Below, in pieces: positions 23,604-32,476 of a DNA stretch of 64,000 bases. The notes below the pieces were generated by a model. It saw only the letters and a list, made by a program, of their open reading frames with translations. It ran no database searches and was not told where the DNA came from. The stretch spans positions 1 through 64,000 of the forward strand of contig NZ_SMMA01000051.1 in the NCBI RefSeq assembly GCF_009711345.1, read 5' to 3'. The position numbers and the translations under genes were made by a program. This stretch comes from Pseudovibrio flavus. GTDB lineage: Bacteria > Pseudomonadota > Alphaproteobacteria > Rhizobiales > Stappiaceae. Numbering within the stretch: the stretch's first letter is position 1; each line of letters starts with the position of its first letter.

Positions 23604-24836
23604 ATGTTCGAGTTTCTGGCTTGCTCGCTTATCACGATTTTCCCAGACTACCTTTATCGCAGGTATGTGCAGGGAAAACGCATCGGTAAAGAGATCAACC
23701 TGTTCTCTGTCTGGTATGAGCTGAAATGGGGGATTACTGCCTGTATCATCCTGACGGTTTCGCTCATCACGATGATCTTTTTCTATCACCCCTCCACCAA
23801 TCTGGTTTCCTCCTACTTCCGCACCATCAGCATTCTGCCAGAAGGTGGCGGCCGCGTTGAAACGGTGGTGGTAGAGAACAACCAGTTCGTCAAAAAGGGG
23901 CAGTTGCTGTTCACGCTCAATGATGATGTGCAGCAAGCTCAGGTAGAGACTGCGCAGCGCAAGCTTGAAGAGCTGAATGCGGAAATCGTGCTGGTGCAGG
24001 CGCAGATAGCCTCTGCTGAAGGGACCATCGATCAGGCGCAGGCCAACTATGATCAGGCATTGCAAGAAGAAGCCCGTAAAAAAGAGCTACGTTCGCGTAA
24101 CGCAGATGTTGTAACCGAGCGCGAAATCGAGACTCTCGAAAACCTCTCCCGCTCTCGTCTTGGTACTTTGCAAGCCGCTCAAGCAGAGAAAAATGTCCTC
24201 GAAGTGCGGATAAATACCGTTCTTCCTGCTGATAAAGCCAGCGCCGAAGCTCAGCTCGCTCAAGCCGAAGCGGAGCTCGCAAAGAAGTCTGTTTTTGCTG
24301 GTGTTGATGGAACGCTGACGCAATTTATCCTACAGCCGGGTGATATCGTGAATCCCCTACTCCGTCCTGCTGGTATCTTGATCCCCAAAGAGTCAGGAAT
24401 CGAGCGGTTTCAGGCCGGTTTTCAGCAGATTACAGCCAATATCCTGAAGGAAGGCATGATCGGCGAGATCACCTGCGCGTCAAAGCCATTTCAGGTAATC
24501 CCGATGGTCATCGTCGGAATTCAAGACACGATTCCAAGTGGTCAGTTCCGCCCGACGGATCAGCTTGTAGACCCTAAGGACCTTGCGCAGCCTGGAACCG
24601 TCCTTGCTGTAATGGAGCCGCTCTACAAGGGGCAGGCGCTCGGTATTCCTCCGGGAAGTCGTTGTATCGCAAATGCTTACACAAACAACCACGACAAGAT
24701 TGTGAGCGAAGATACAGGCTTCTGGGCAGGTGTTTTCTATCACATGGTCGATGCGCTTGCGATCCTCCATGCGCTTATCCTGCGCATGCAAGCGATCTTG
24801 CTACCGGTCAATATTCTGGTGCTCTCAGGTCACTAA
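23604..24836 (+). CDS. HlyD-family membrane fusion protein (YibH/YiaV-like)
   Basis: 410 aa. One membrane helix near residues 43-61 (GITACIILTVSLITMIFFY) is followed by a lipoyl-like half (PEGGGRVETVVVENNQFVKK GQ), a long coiled coil (about 105-215; LEELNAEIVLVQAQIASAEG) and the returning barrel (VFAGVDGTLTQFILQPGDIV). An extra C-terminal hydrophobic stretch (VFYHMVDALAILHALILRM) is unlike classical HlyD and matches the YiaV/YibH group. These adaptors link an inner-membrane partner to an outer channel. No MFS or ABC partner is adjacent, so the partner may be the 119-aa protein upstream. Substrate unknown. Confidence 0.85.
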   Translation: MFEFLACSLITIFPDYLYRRYVQGKRIGKEINLFSVWYELKWGITACIILTVSLITMIFFYHPSTNLVSSYFRTISILPEGGGRVETVVVENNQFVKKGQLLFTLNDDVQQAQVETAQRKLEELNAEIVLVQAQIASAEGTIDQAQANYDQALQEEARKKELRSRNADVVTEREIETLENLSRSRLGTLQAAQAEKNVLEVRINTVLPADKASAEAQLAQAEAELAKKSVFAGVDGTLTQFILQPGDIVNPLLRPAGILIPKESGIERFQAGFQQITANILKEGMIGEITCASKPFQVIPMVIVGIQDTIPSGQFRPTDQLVDPKDLAQPGTVLAVMEPLYKGQALGIPPGSRCIANAYTNNHDKIVSEDTGFWAGVFYHMVDALAILHALILRMQAILLPVNILVLSGH

Positions 24837-24858
24837 AGCACCGCGAATATTCAAAACA

Positions 24859-24892
24859 ATAAGCCCCGTAGATGATAGTCTCTGCGGGGATG
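24859..24892 (+). terminator. Imperfect terminator-like hairpin
   Basis: AGCCCCGTAGATGATAGTCT then CTGCGGGGATG: the outer CCCCG/CGGGG and inner AGA/TCT pairs remain. It is a diverged copy of the terminator at 25649-25680 (AGCCCCGCAGAGGATAGCCT then CTGCGGGGCTT). It closes the HlyD operon, but there is no T-run. Confidence 0.45.
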
Positions 24893-24967
24893 AAATGCGA
24901 TTGCGGTTGCAATTGGTGATCAGTGAGATATAGGTAAGTAATAATACCTATTGATTGAAGTTTTAAG

Positions 24968-25642
24968 ATGTTTTCTCGAATTTGTTTATTTTTGGCCGCC
25001 TCAGTTTTGGTGCAATTGCCAACAGCCTACGCAGATGAGTTGAGCCCAGATTTTGATTGGGGTGGCTTTTATGCAGGTGTCAAGGCGAATGCTTTAATTT
25101 TGGAAGATGACTACATTGACCCTGTCGCTGATTTGGACGGGTTTATCACAGATTACAAGATAGCGCCTACGGTTGTTGTTGGGTACCTTTGGCAGCGTAA
25201 CCAATTTGTTTATGGCGCTGAATTCGGAGTTTCTTGGGTAGGGTCTGACAAAACTGAGCAGGACGTATCTGATCCATATCTTTATGGTACCATGAAAGTA
25301 AACTCCAGTGCCCATATTCTGGGTCGTGTTGGTGTTACCTCGGACAGAACTCTGCTTTATCTTCAAGGTGGAGCAACACTTACTAGTTTCGATTTTGATT
25401 ACCCTTACGACACTGGTCTGCCCCAGGGTGATGGTTTTTCAGAAACTCTTATTGGAGCGACATTGGGTCTTGGTGTGGAGCACGCGCTGAACGAGAACTG
25501 GCGTATTAGCGCCGACTTCACGCATACAACCTATCCAGTGGCGACAAGTACTATTATTAATTGTTGCGCTTCGCCCCCAAATTCTCAAGACCATCAAGTG
25601 ACTACAAGCAGTTTCAACCTTGGTCTCGCCTATCAATTTTGA
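24968..25642 (+). CDS. Outer membrane beta-barrel protein (Omp25/31-like)
   Basis: 224 aa with a signal peptide (MFSRICLFLAASVLVQLPTA then YADE). The mature part starts DWGGFYAGVKANALILEDDY, the usual opening of the small 8-stranded barrel family of Rhizobiales (WxGFYxG). Alternating strands follow (QFVYGAEFGVSWVGSD, HILGRVGVTSDRTLLYLQGG, TLGLGVEHALNENWRISADF) and it ends with a terminal aromatic (LGLAYQF), needed for BAM insertion. A pair of cysteines (INCCASPP) sits in a late loop. It is structural or porin-like. Monocistronic, closed by a strong terminator. Confidence 0.87.
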   Translation: MFSRICLFLAASVLVQLPTAYADELSPDFDWGGFYAGVKANALILEDDYIDPVADLDGFITDYKIAPTVVVGYLWQRNQFVYGAEFGVSWVGSDKTEQDVSDPYLYGTMKVNSSAHILGRVGVTSDRTLLYLQGGATLTSFDFDYPYDTGLPQGDGFSETLIGATLGLGVEHALNENWRISADFTHTTYPVATSTIINCCASPPNSQDHQVTTSSFNLGLAYQF

Positions 25643-25648
25643 ATGATC

Positions 25649-25684
25649 AAGCCCCGCAGAGGATAGCCTCTGCGGGGCTTTTTT
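25649..25684. terminator. Bidirectional terminator
   Basis: 14-bp perfect inverted repeat AAGCCCCGCAGAGG (25649-25662) / CCTCTGCGGGGCTT (25667-25680), ATAG loop, then TTTT. It lies between the convergent barrel and esterase genes. Confidence 0.9.
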
Positions 25685-25702
25685 CATCGCTATTTCAATT
25701 TC

Positions 25703-26944
25703 TTATTTGAAGTACTTGTCTGCAATGTCCAGATAGTTCTGCCAGTCGTAGAAGCGAACGTTATGCGGACCGGTACGATAGTGGTAGCTCAAAACTGAGT
25801 GAACCGGGCTATCAACTGCTGGCTGCTCGCTTTCTGGGAACAGGTCCTTGGTGTAGAGCGCGTAGACTTCCTTTGCATTATGCAGGGAGAGGAACTCGCC
25901 TTTCGGATCAGCCCACTGATCATCAACCGCACTTGCTACATAAACCGGACGCGGTGCCAGAAGGCCCATCAACATATGCTGATCGATCGGCAAGGTGTTC
26001 TCTTTACCCACGTAGCCACGGAAGGAGCCGGTAAACCAGTGCGGGAACTGCGTGGTGATGATGTCAACGGTTTCGCCGTAGTTGCGGCGGGACAAGGAGT
26101 TACCGCCCATACCAGCGTTGTTGGAGATGATGTACTTGAAGCGCTCGTCGGTTGCACCGGTCCAAAGAGCCGTTTTGCCTAGGCGGGAGTGACCCATCAC
26201 TGCCATACGGTCTTCGTCAACGTCGCGGCGGGTTTCCAGATAGTCTGCAACCGCGGAAAGACCTGCTGCCCAGATGCCGATGGCGGAGTAGTCTTTGTAA
26301 TCCTCTTCCGGCAGGTTCACCTTCATGAACTCTTGGAACGCTGCTGGATCATCCGGCAGAACGTCACCGTAGTAGATGGTTACAAGACCATAACCACGGG
26401 CGGTGATTTCTTGCGCAGGCCATCGGAATTCACGAATGCTGCGGGAAGTTGGAAGGAACTTGTTGTCCTTGGTGGTCATGCGGGTTGGGTCAACCTGATT
26501 GCCGCAAACCATTGGGTTCGCCCAGCTTTTGGAAACTTCAATCCAATCGCCAGTGATAACGGAGTGGTTGCCGCAGAAGTTATAGCCCACGAAAACTGGA
26601 ACAGGTGCGTCTGCATTTGGCATTTGCAGCACTACGGAAACGCGCTGGTTGTCGAGCATCAGGATAACTTCCTGAATATAAGCATCAGCATCCGGCAGCG
26701 GGCGCTTATCCGAAATGGAAACAACCTCGACTTTGTCAAACTTATACGGCTTGCCGTACATTTCGCTCTGGAAGAGCTTTAGCACTTCCGCGCGGCGCTC
26801 GTTCTCCCACTGGTCGACACTGTCACTTGTAGTGATGGCCGGTAGGGTGATGTCGCCAACTTTAGATTCGTCGTAGTTCGGCTCTGCCGCATGGGCGAGC
26901 GAAACGGAAGAGGCTAGTAGCACAGCCAAGCTTAACAGACGCAT
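25703..26944 (-). CDS. Secreted glucuronoyl-esterase-like (CE15) alpha/beta hydrolase
   Basis: 413 aa with a clear signal peptide (MRLLSLAVLLASSVSLAHAA). The CE15 nucleophile motif appears as VMGHSRLGKTALWTGATDER, equal to the family G-x-S-R-x-G-K-x-A; the late histidine is in SYHYRTGPHNVRFYDW. Conserved QEITARGYGLVTIYYGDVLP and YVASAVDDQWADPKGEF segments also fit. CE15 enzymes cleave esters between glucuronic acid and lignin alcohols or related uronate esters. The two cysteines in YNFCGNH and PMVCGNQ may form a disulfide. It stands divergent from the TRAP transporter region at 27.8 kb, hinting at uronate use; that is inference. Confidence 0.86.
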   Translation of the reverse strand: MRLLSLAVLLASSVSLAHAAEPNYDESKVGDITLPAITTSDSVDQWENERRAEVLKLFQSEMYGKPYKFDKVEVVSISDKRPLPDADAYIQEVILMLDNQRVSVVLQMPNADAPVPVFVGYNFCGNHSVITGDWIEVSKSWANPMVCGNQVDPTRMTTKDNKFLPTSRSIREFRWPAQEITARGYGLVTIYYGDVLPDDPAAFQEFMKVNLPEEDYKDYSAIGIWAAGLSAVADYLETRRDVDEDRMAVMGHSRLGKTALWTGATDERFKYIISNNAGMGGNSLSRRNYGETVDIITTQFPHWFTGSFRGYVGKENTLPIDQHMLMGLLAPRPVYVASAVDDQWADPKGEFLSLHNAKEVYALYTKDLFPESEQPAVDSPVHSVLSYHYRTGPHNVRFYDWQNYLDIADKYFK

Positions 26945-27766
26945 ATTAGACCTTTACTTCAAATAGAAAGAGATTGCTTGTCATTGCGAAGTTGTTTGCA
27001 TGGACAAGGCTACATCTAGAATATTTGGTGGAATATCAGGAGTGTTACTGCTGAAAAATATTTTCACATCATGCATTGGATAAGTATGTTGTAATTTAAA
27101 TACATTTTACCAAGGGTAAAATTTAGATTTGCACTAAATTTGCATAGTATAGATTTCAATAGGCGTGGCTAAATGCGCAGCGTAAGAAACGGCGCGAACA
27201 GCTCTTGTTGCAACTCCTGTAAGTATTTCTCGTGTTGGTCTACCTATTGTGGAGTTTTGGATATCCACTGCTTCAAATAGGTCAACCAATCTGTTCCAAA
27301 AGCGGTTTTTCTAGAGAAACCCTAGCAGATAGGGATTGTATTGGTATGGTAGCAAGGGCAGTGAGTTGCACTACTTATAGATTTAAGGCGAAAGCCTGCT
27401 AGCTTCCAAATTGTCGAGTGATATCCCAGATCAGTTTTCAAGGCCGACAGTGGAGTGAGGCTAATATATGAAGACGTGGGGGGAGATAGGCGATTTCGTT
27501 ACTCACTCGGCACAGGATTGATGGGCGGAGCTTCAAGCTTGAGATGAAGCTCCCACCTTCTCTTCTAAAATGGCTGTTTCTTCGCTGCGGTTCGAGGAGT
27601 GCAGGAATAGCCGGAGGCAATCGGGCTGTTGGGCATGCCTAAAAAGAGTGACCATAAAAATCGGTCCTGCCTCAATACAAAAAGAAAGCCACCGGGGAGC
27701 AACGCGATAGGAGCAAGTCGCGATTGACATCCCTCTCCGGTCAAAAATGAATTGGGAGTCTTTTGA
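26945..27766. other. 820-bp intergenic region between esterase and TRAP operon
   Basis: No credible gene in any frame. The first 230 bp are AT-rich and will hold the esterase promoter. The element TTGTATTGGTATGGTAGCAA (27336-27355) has a GGTAT core that could be a regulator site. A short inverted pair AGAGAAACCC...GGG (27313-27334) is weak. The purine-rich DNA just before 27767 (GGGAGTC) provides the dctP ribosome site. Confidence 0.3.
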
Positions 27767-28747
27767 ATGCTTTCTGTAAAATCACTGTTGAAGTCCGCTG
27801 CGTTCGGTGTTGCTGCTCTTGGCATGACAGCAAGTGCTGCTCTGGCTGCTGATGTAACCCTGAAACTGGGTCACTTGGCCAATGAAAACGACGTTTGGCA
27901 CAAAGCGTCGTTGAAGCTCGCTGAAATCGTAAAAGAGCGGACTGACGGTCGTATCGAAATTCAGGTTTTTGCCAATGAATCCCTCGGCAAAGAAATCGAC
28001 CTGATCAACGGCATGCAGCTTGGCACCGTAGACTTTGCCGTAACTGGTGAGTCTTTGCAGAACTGGGCCCCTAAAGCGGCTCTGCTGGCTGTTCCTTACG
28101 CATACAAATCCATCGAACATATGGCTGAAGTCGCTAACAGCGAAATCGGCGCAGAAATTGAAAAGGAAATCGTAGAAAAGGCACGCGTACGCCCGCTGAC
28201 CGTTATGGTTCGTGGTCCGCGCCACCTGACAACCAACCGCCCGATCAAGTCACCTGATGACCTGAACGGCCTGATGCTGCGCGTACCAAACGTTCCACTG
28301 TTCGTGAACGTATGGCGTGAGCTGGGTGCATCTCCGATGCCGATGGCGTTCTCTGAAGTGTTTACCGCGCTGCAAAACGGTACACTGGACGCACAGGAAA
28401 ACCCGCTGGCCCTCATCAGCTCTGCAAGCTTCAACGAAGTTCAGAAATACGTAAACCAGACCGCACACGTAAACGGCTGGATCTACATCGTAATGTCTGA
28501 GATGACCTATCAGCGCCTGTCTCCGGAAGATCAGAAGATCTTGGTTGAAGCAGGTAAAGAAGCAGAAGCCTATCACCGCGCTCTGTTTGAAGCTGAAGAA
28601 GAAGCCTTTGCAAAGAGCCTTCAGGAAAAGGGCATGGAATTCGTAGAGGTAGACTACAGCGCCTTTGCTGAAAAAGCCCGCGGTGCGGTTCTTGCCAGCG
28701 TTTCTGACGACATCCGTCCAATCGTAGAAGACCTCTTCGCGAAATAA
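27767..28747 (+). CDS. dctP: TRAP transporter substrate-binding protein (DctP)
   Basis: 326 aa with a signal peptide (SAAFGVAALGMTASAALAAD). DctP marks: LKLGHLANENDVWHKASLKL, VRGPRHLTTNRPIKSPDDLN with the ligand carboxylate-binding arginine, LRVPNVPLFVNVWRELGASP, and FSEVFTALQNGTLDAQENPL. TRAP binding proteins capture organic acids in the periplasm. The RGPRHLTTNRPI and VPNVPLF forms resemble the uronate/sialate-like subgroup, only a hint at ligand. It is first in a dctPQM order, with a hairpin separating it from dctQ, which usually lets the binding protein be made in excess. Confidence 0.93.
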   Translation: MLSVKSLLKSAAFGVAALGMTASAALAADVTLKLGHLANENDVWHKASLKLAEIVKERTDGRIEIQVFANESLGKEIDLINGMQLGTVDFAVTGESLQNWAPKAALLAVPYAYKSIEHMAEVANSEIGAEIEKEIVEKARVRPLTVMVRGPRHLTTNRPIKSPDDLNGLMLRVPNVPLFVNVWRELGASPMPMAFSEVFTALQNGTLDAQENPLALISSASFNEVQKYVNQTAHVNGWIYIVMSEMTYQRLSPEDQKILVEAGKEAEAYHRALFEAEEEAFAKSLQEKGMEFVEVDYSAFAEKARGAVLASVSDDIRPIVEDLFAK

Positions 28748-28754
28748 GACCCCA

Positions 28755-28787
28755 ACGGGGCGCCCCCACCTTTTGCGGGTGCCCCGT
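28755..28787 (+). terminator. Hairpin between dctP and dctQ
   Basis: ACGGGGCGCCC (28755-28765) pairs with GGGTGCCCCGT (28777-28787) with one G-U pair. It has no T-run, so it is more likely an mRNA stabiliser or partial attenuator after dctP than a full stop. Confidence 0.6.
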
Positions 28788-28880
28788 GCCTTACATGCCG
28801 TACCTGTTACCTATGTGCAGTAACCGGTCGAAGCGCCTTCAAAGAAATAGAGCGCTCAAAAACGACTAAGGCTTAAAAGA

Positions 28881-29381
28881 ATGATCTCAAACATCTTAAT
28901 CAGAGCATTCCGGATTGCGACCGGAGCGGCTTTTGCTGTCATCATGTACGCTGTTGTTGTGCAGGTGTTTGGCCGCGGCGTTCTCAACTACTCTCCGGTA
29001 TGGACAGAAGAGCTTACCCGCTATGCCCTCCTCTTTCTGGCAGCGTGCGGTGTTGGTCTTTCCATCCGCTCTGGTGACCTTGTAAACGTCGATATCGTAA
29101 TCAACTACCTGCCGGACAAAGCCCGCAAAGTCTGTCTTATCATCGCCATGAGCATCACCGCATTCGTATGCTTTGCCATGGTGCCACAGGCATGGCTGTT
29201 TACCAGCATCGGTGCGTGGCAGACCTCTCCGGCAACCAACATCCGCATGGATATCATCCACTTCTCTATGGTTATTTTCCTTGGCGGTATTGGTCTGTTT
29301 GCAGTGCTGCGAGTGATTGAACTCGTCAAGCATTTCAACATCCCGGGCTTGCCGGAACACAATGAAGGAGATGAATACTAA
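28881..29381 (+). CDS. dctQ: TRAP transporter small membrane subunit (DctQ)
   Basis: 166 aa with four membrane helices. Seen: GRGVLNYSPVWTEELTRYAL, the DctQ signature with the W-x-E-E-L-x-R motif, then LFLAACGVGLSIRSGDLVNV and PDKARKVCLIIAMSITAFVC. DctQ pairs with DctM in the Na+-driven elevator transporter. Its stop overlaps the ATG of dctM (TAATG), so translation is coupled. About 130 bp downstream of dctP, with AGGCTTAAAAGA as a weak ribosome site. Confidence 0.93.
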   Translation: MISNILIRAFRIATGAAFAVIMYAVVVQVFGRGVLNYSPVWTEELTRYALLFLAACGVGLSIRSGDLVNVDIVINYLPDKARKVCLIIAMSITAFVCFAMVPQAWLFTSIGAWQTSPATNIRMDIIHFSMVIFLGGIGLFAVLRVIELVKHFNIPGLPEHNEGDEY

Positions 29382-30658
29382 TGGAACTCGCTCTCCTTCT
29401 TGGCTCCTTCATCGGCGGCCTAATCATCGGTATTCCAGTCGCTATTACGCTGGCTGTATCCTCCGTCCTCTACCTGCTTTACATGGACATCCCGCTCGTG
29501 GTGATGCCGCAAAAAATGTATGCAGGTATCGACTCCTTCGTACTGCTTTGTATTCCGGGTTTCATCCTCGCTGGTAACCTGATGAATAACGGCGGTATTA
29601 CCGAGCGCATCATCCGCTTTGCCAACGCCGGTGTGGGCTGGCTGCGCGGTGGCTTGGGCCTCACCAACATTGCTGCATCTATGCTGTTTGGCGGTGTTTC
29701 CGGTACTGCGGTGGCAGATGCGGCGTCCATCGGCGGCATGATGATCCCGGGCATGAAGCGCGCTGGCTATCCGGGCGACTTCTCCGCAGCGGTGACTGCA
29801 GCGTCTTCTACCGTTGGTCCTATCATTCCCCCAAGTGTGCCGATGATTATCGTTGGCTCGCTCTCCGGTATCTCCGTTGGCAAGATGTTCATCGCTGGTG
29901 CTATTCCGGGCTTGCTGCTTGGTGGCGGTATGATGATCACCTGCTATATCCTGTCCGTGCGCCGCAACTATCCGCGCCAGCCATGGCAGGGTTGGGGTGA
30001 GCTTGCCCGCTCCTTCGGTACCGCTGCTTGGGCAATGGCTATGACCGGCCTTATCGTTGGCGGTCTGCTCTCCGGCTGGGTAACACCTACAGAAACTGCG
30101 ATTATCGCCAGCTTCTACGCCTTCTTTGTGGGCGCGTTTATCTACCGCGAGTTGCCAATCGCCAAGGTTCCGTCTATTGTCATCGACAGTGCGATTTCTT
30201 CTGCAGCTATTCTGGCGTTGGTGGGTTTTGCAAACGTCTTTGGCTGGATTTTGGTTTCCGAACGTATTCCTCAGTTCATCACTGAGTCCGTTATGTCCAT
30301 CACCGATAACAAGATCCTGGTGATCCTTCTGATCAACCTGATCCTGCTGTTCGTCGGTATGTTCATGGAAACCATTGCAGCGCTGATCATCCTGTTTGTA
30401 CCGCTGCTGCAGCTGGCAACTTCGGTTGGTATTGATCCACTGCACTTTGCAACCTTTGCAGTGCTGAACCTGATGCTGGGTCTTACCACTCCACCTGTGG
30501 GCGTTTGTCTGTTCGTTTGCGGTAGTATTGCAAGACTGCCTCTGGCACCGCTTGTCAAAGCGATCATGCCATTCTTGCTGACGAACCTGATTACGCTGTT
30601 CCTGGTTAGTTACATTCCGGCCCTGTCCATGTGGCTGCCAAGCGTGCTTATGCCGTAA
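29381..30658 (+). CDS. dctM: TRAP transporter large membrane subunit (DctM)
   Basis: 425 aa, 12 or so membrane helices in two inverted repeats. DctM marks: FGGVSGTAVADAASIGGMMI, GYPGDFSAAVTAASSTVGPI then IPPSVPMIIVG, GWVTPTETAIIASFYAFFVG, and GLTTPPVGVCLFV near the end. It catalyses Na+-coupled uptake of the acid delivered by DctP. It overlaps dctQ by one base and is followed by a strong terminator, closing the operon. Confidence 0.94.
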   Translation: MELALLLGSFIGGLIIGIPVAITLAVSSVLYLLYMDIPLVVMPQKMYAGIDSFVLLCIPGFILAGNLMNNGGITERIIRFANAGVGWLRGGLGLTNIAASMLFGGVSGTAVADAASIGGMMIPGMKRAGYPGDFSAAVTAASSTVGPIIPPSVPMIIVGSLSGISVGKMFIAGAIPGLLLGGGMMITCYILSVRRNYPRQPWQGWGELARSFGTAAWAMAMTGLIVGGLLSGWVTPTETAIIASFYAFFVGAFIYRELPIAKVPSIVIDSAISSAAILALVGFANVFGWILVSERIPQFITESVMSITDNKILVILLINLILLFVGMFMETIAALIILFVPLLQLATSVGIDPLHFATFAVLNLMLGLTTPPVGVCLFVCGSIARLPLAPLVKAIMPFLLTNLITLFLVSYIPALSMWLPSVLMP

Positions 30659-30687
30659 GCTATCCATCTACTTGCGAGCAAAGAAGA

Positions 30688-30723
30688 AGCGCCGGAGAGT
30701 TTCCCCTCCGGCGCTTTCTTTTT
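30688..30723 (+). terminator. Terminator of dctPQM operon
   Basis: 10-bp perfect inverted repeat AGCGCCGGAG (30688-30697) / CTCCGGCGCT (30706-30715), followed by TTCTTTTT. It also faces the convergent Fe-ADH gene. Confidence 0.85.
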
Positions 30724-30756
30724 GTCTAGTGTCTGTCAGCTGATCCGCGCTGTAGG

Positions 30757-31905
30757 TCAGACGAGCGCTGCATCGAAGATCTGACGGATCTCGACAGGTG
30801 TTACCGCGCCATGTTCGCCCAGCTTGTCGCGTTCACACTGGATCATCAGCGCTACAAGTGCGTCGAGTGCAGCGGCTTTATCATCACCATATTCGGAAAA
30901 GTGTGTTGGAGAGCCAACGCTTTCATAGAAGGACTCAATGGCATTGATGGTGTGCTCTGCCAGTTCTGCTTCGCCCTGCAGGCCAAATACGTTTCGGCCC
31001 ATTTGTTCCAGCTTTGCGCGTTTGACCTCAATCTGGTTTCGCAGCAACGACGGGTGGACCATGGAGAGCGATGCGCCGTGGTCGATGCCATAAAGAGCTG
31101 TAAGCGCATGGCCAAGCTGATGGCTTGCCCAGTCAGCAGGTAGTCCGATGCCGATAAAGCCGTTGAGCGCCTGGTTTGCAGCGAGCATCAGGTTGGCGCG
31201 CCATTTGTCATCATCGCGCTCGTCAAAGTCGGCAGCCAGCGCCATCAAGACACGCAGCAGTGTTTCTGCAAAGCCGTCTTGAACCATAGAGCCTTCTGGC
31301 GAGGTGATGTACTGCTCGCAGATATGGACCCACGCATCGACAATTCCGTTGATTAGCTGGCGCTCCGGCAATGTCTTCATAGTGTCTGGGTCAAGAACCG
31401 CAAACTTAGGACGCACGGCATCGGTTTTGAAGCCAAGTTTTTCTTTGGTCTCGGTGTTGGTAACAACAGCTGTCGGGTTGGTTTCGGAACCTGTTGCTGG
31501 CAGCGTGAGGACAGCACCAATCGGAAGTGCGACTTCCGGTACGTGGCGGCGCAGAACGATCTGCCAGCCGTCCCCTTCATAAAGGGCTGCTGCTGCAATG
31601 TATTTCGCCCCGTCAACGACCGAGCCACCGCCAACGGCTAGAATGTAGTTGCGGTCTTTCATGCGGCATACTTCAACCGCGCCGTTCAACGTATTGAGCT
31701 GTGGGTTTGGCTCGATACCGGAAAACTCGATCCAGTCATAGCCTTCCAGAGCTTTGACGACCTGATCGTAAACACCGTTCTTCTTGATAGATCCGCCGCC
31801 ATAAACGAGTAGGACACGGGCGTCCTTCGGAATTTCGGAGGAAATAACGGATATCTGACCTTGGCCGAAATGAAGACGGGTTGGGTTCAAATAGGAAAAC
31901 TGCAT
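30757..31905 (-). CDS. YqhD-like iron/zinc-dependent alcohol dehydrogenase
   Basis: 382 aa group III (iron-containing) dehydrogenase with NAD(P)-binding VYGGGSIKKNGVYDQV, GGGSVVDGAKYIAAA, and the metal ligands Asp and His in VDAWVHICEQY plus two His in ASHQLGHALTALYGIDHGAS. TGSETNPTAVVTN is the family T-x-S-E motif. The YqhD/BDH subgroup reduces short aldehydes with NADPH and often serves in detoxification. It converges on the TRAP operon and has 570 bp free upstream. The substrate is unassigned. Confidence 0.92.
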   Translation of the reverse strand: MQFSYLNPTRLHFGQGQISVISSEIPKDARVLLVYGGGSIKKNGVYDQVVKALEGYDWIEFSGIEPNPQLNTLNGAVEVCRMKDRNYILAVGGGSVVDGAKYIAAAALYEGDGWQIVLRRHVPEVALPIGAVLTLPATGSETNPTAVVTNTETKEKLGFKTDAVRPKFAVLDPDTMKTLPERQLINGIVDAWVHICEQYITSPEGSMVQDGFAETLLRVLMALAADFDERDDDKWRANLMLAANQALNGFIGIGLPADWASHQLGHALTALYGIDHGASLSMVHPSLLRNQIEVKRAKLEQMGRNVFGLQGEAELAEHTINAIESFYESVGSPTHFSEYGDDKAAALDALVALMIQCERDKLGEHGAVTPVEIRQIFDAALV

Positions 31906-32476
31906 TGCGCGCCTTTGCTACCAGTAATTGGTTAACTCTAAAGTGCCGCGCCACTTCTCCCATACGTATTTCATAGTCAAACAGCGCACACTACAAACTA
32001 TAGTAATAAATGGTGCTGCTACTCATTTTGTAAGACCGTTGAAGTGACTAGTTTCCTGAAATAATTAAAAGTTTAAGCAAATAAAATGGACCTTGAGTTG
32101 TGCAACTATTGATTTGCAATAGCGAGAAAAGTTTAGCATAAGTGACCCAACACAAGGAAAAAAATGATGATTTCGGCCATAGTGCGCCCGATCCCCCTAG
32201 AGAGACTTGAAACTTTTTCCGATTGGAAAATGCAAGGGAAAAAGATCGGCGAGAAACTGCGGCTTTTTTCTTCAAGTCAAAAGAATAGCGCACAGATAGA
32301 TTTATCTTTTCGATGGTGATGCAGTTCTTTTAAATCGCAAAACGCCAGTGCGAGTGCAAACTCGGCCCTCCCTATTTGATGTGACTGGTAAAACAGCGGT
32401 TCCTGTCGTTGCCAATAAAATCAAAACTGCAACATGAGCAGTTTGTGCCAAGAACTATAAAAATTTAGCTGCCGCC
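31906..32476. other. 570-bp intergenic region
   Basis: No supported gene. The DNA is AT-rich with several A- and T-tracts (for example 32150-32165). An 81-codon frame at 32048-32293 on the minus strand is Ser/Phe/Lys-rich with no ribosome site and is not accepted. The divergent promoters of the Fe-ADH and DUF411 genes must lie here, but no box can be fixed. Confidence 0.4.

Noticed and set aside
29420-30667. 415-codon minus-strand frame opposite dctM
   Set aside because: Antisense shadow of dctM.
32048-32293. 81-codon minus frame in the intergenic region before DUF411
   Set aside because: Low-complexity composition, no ribosome site and no homologous features.
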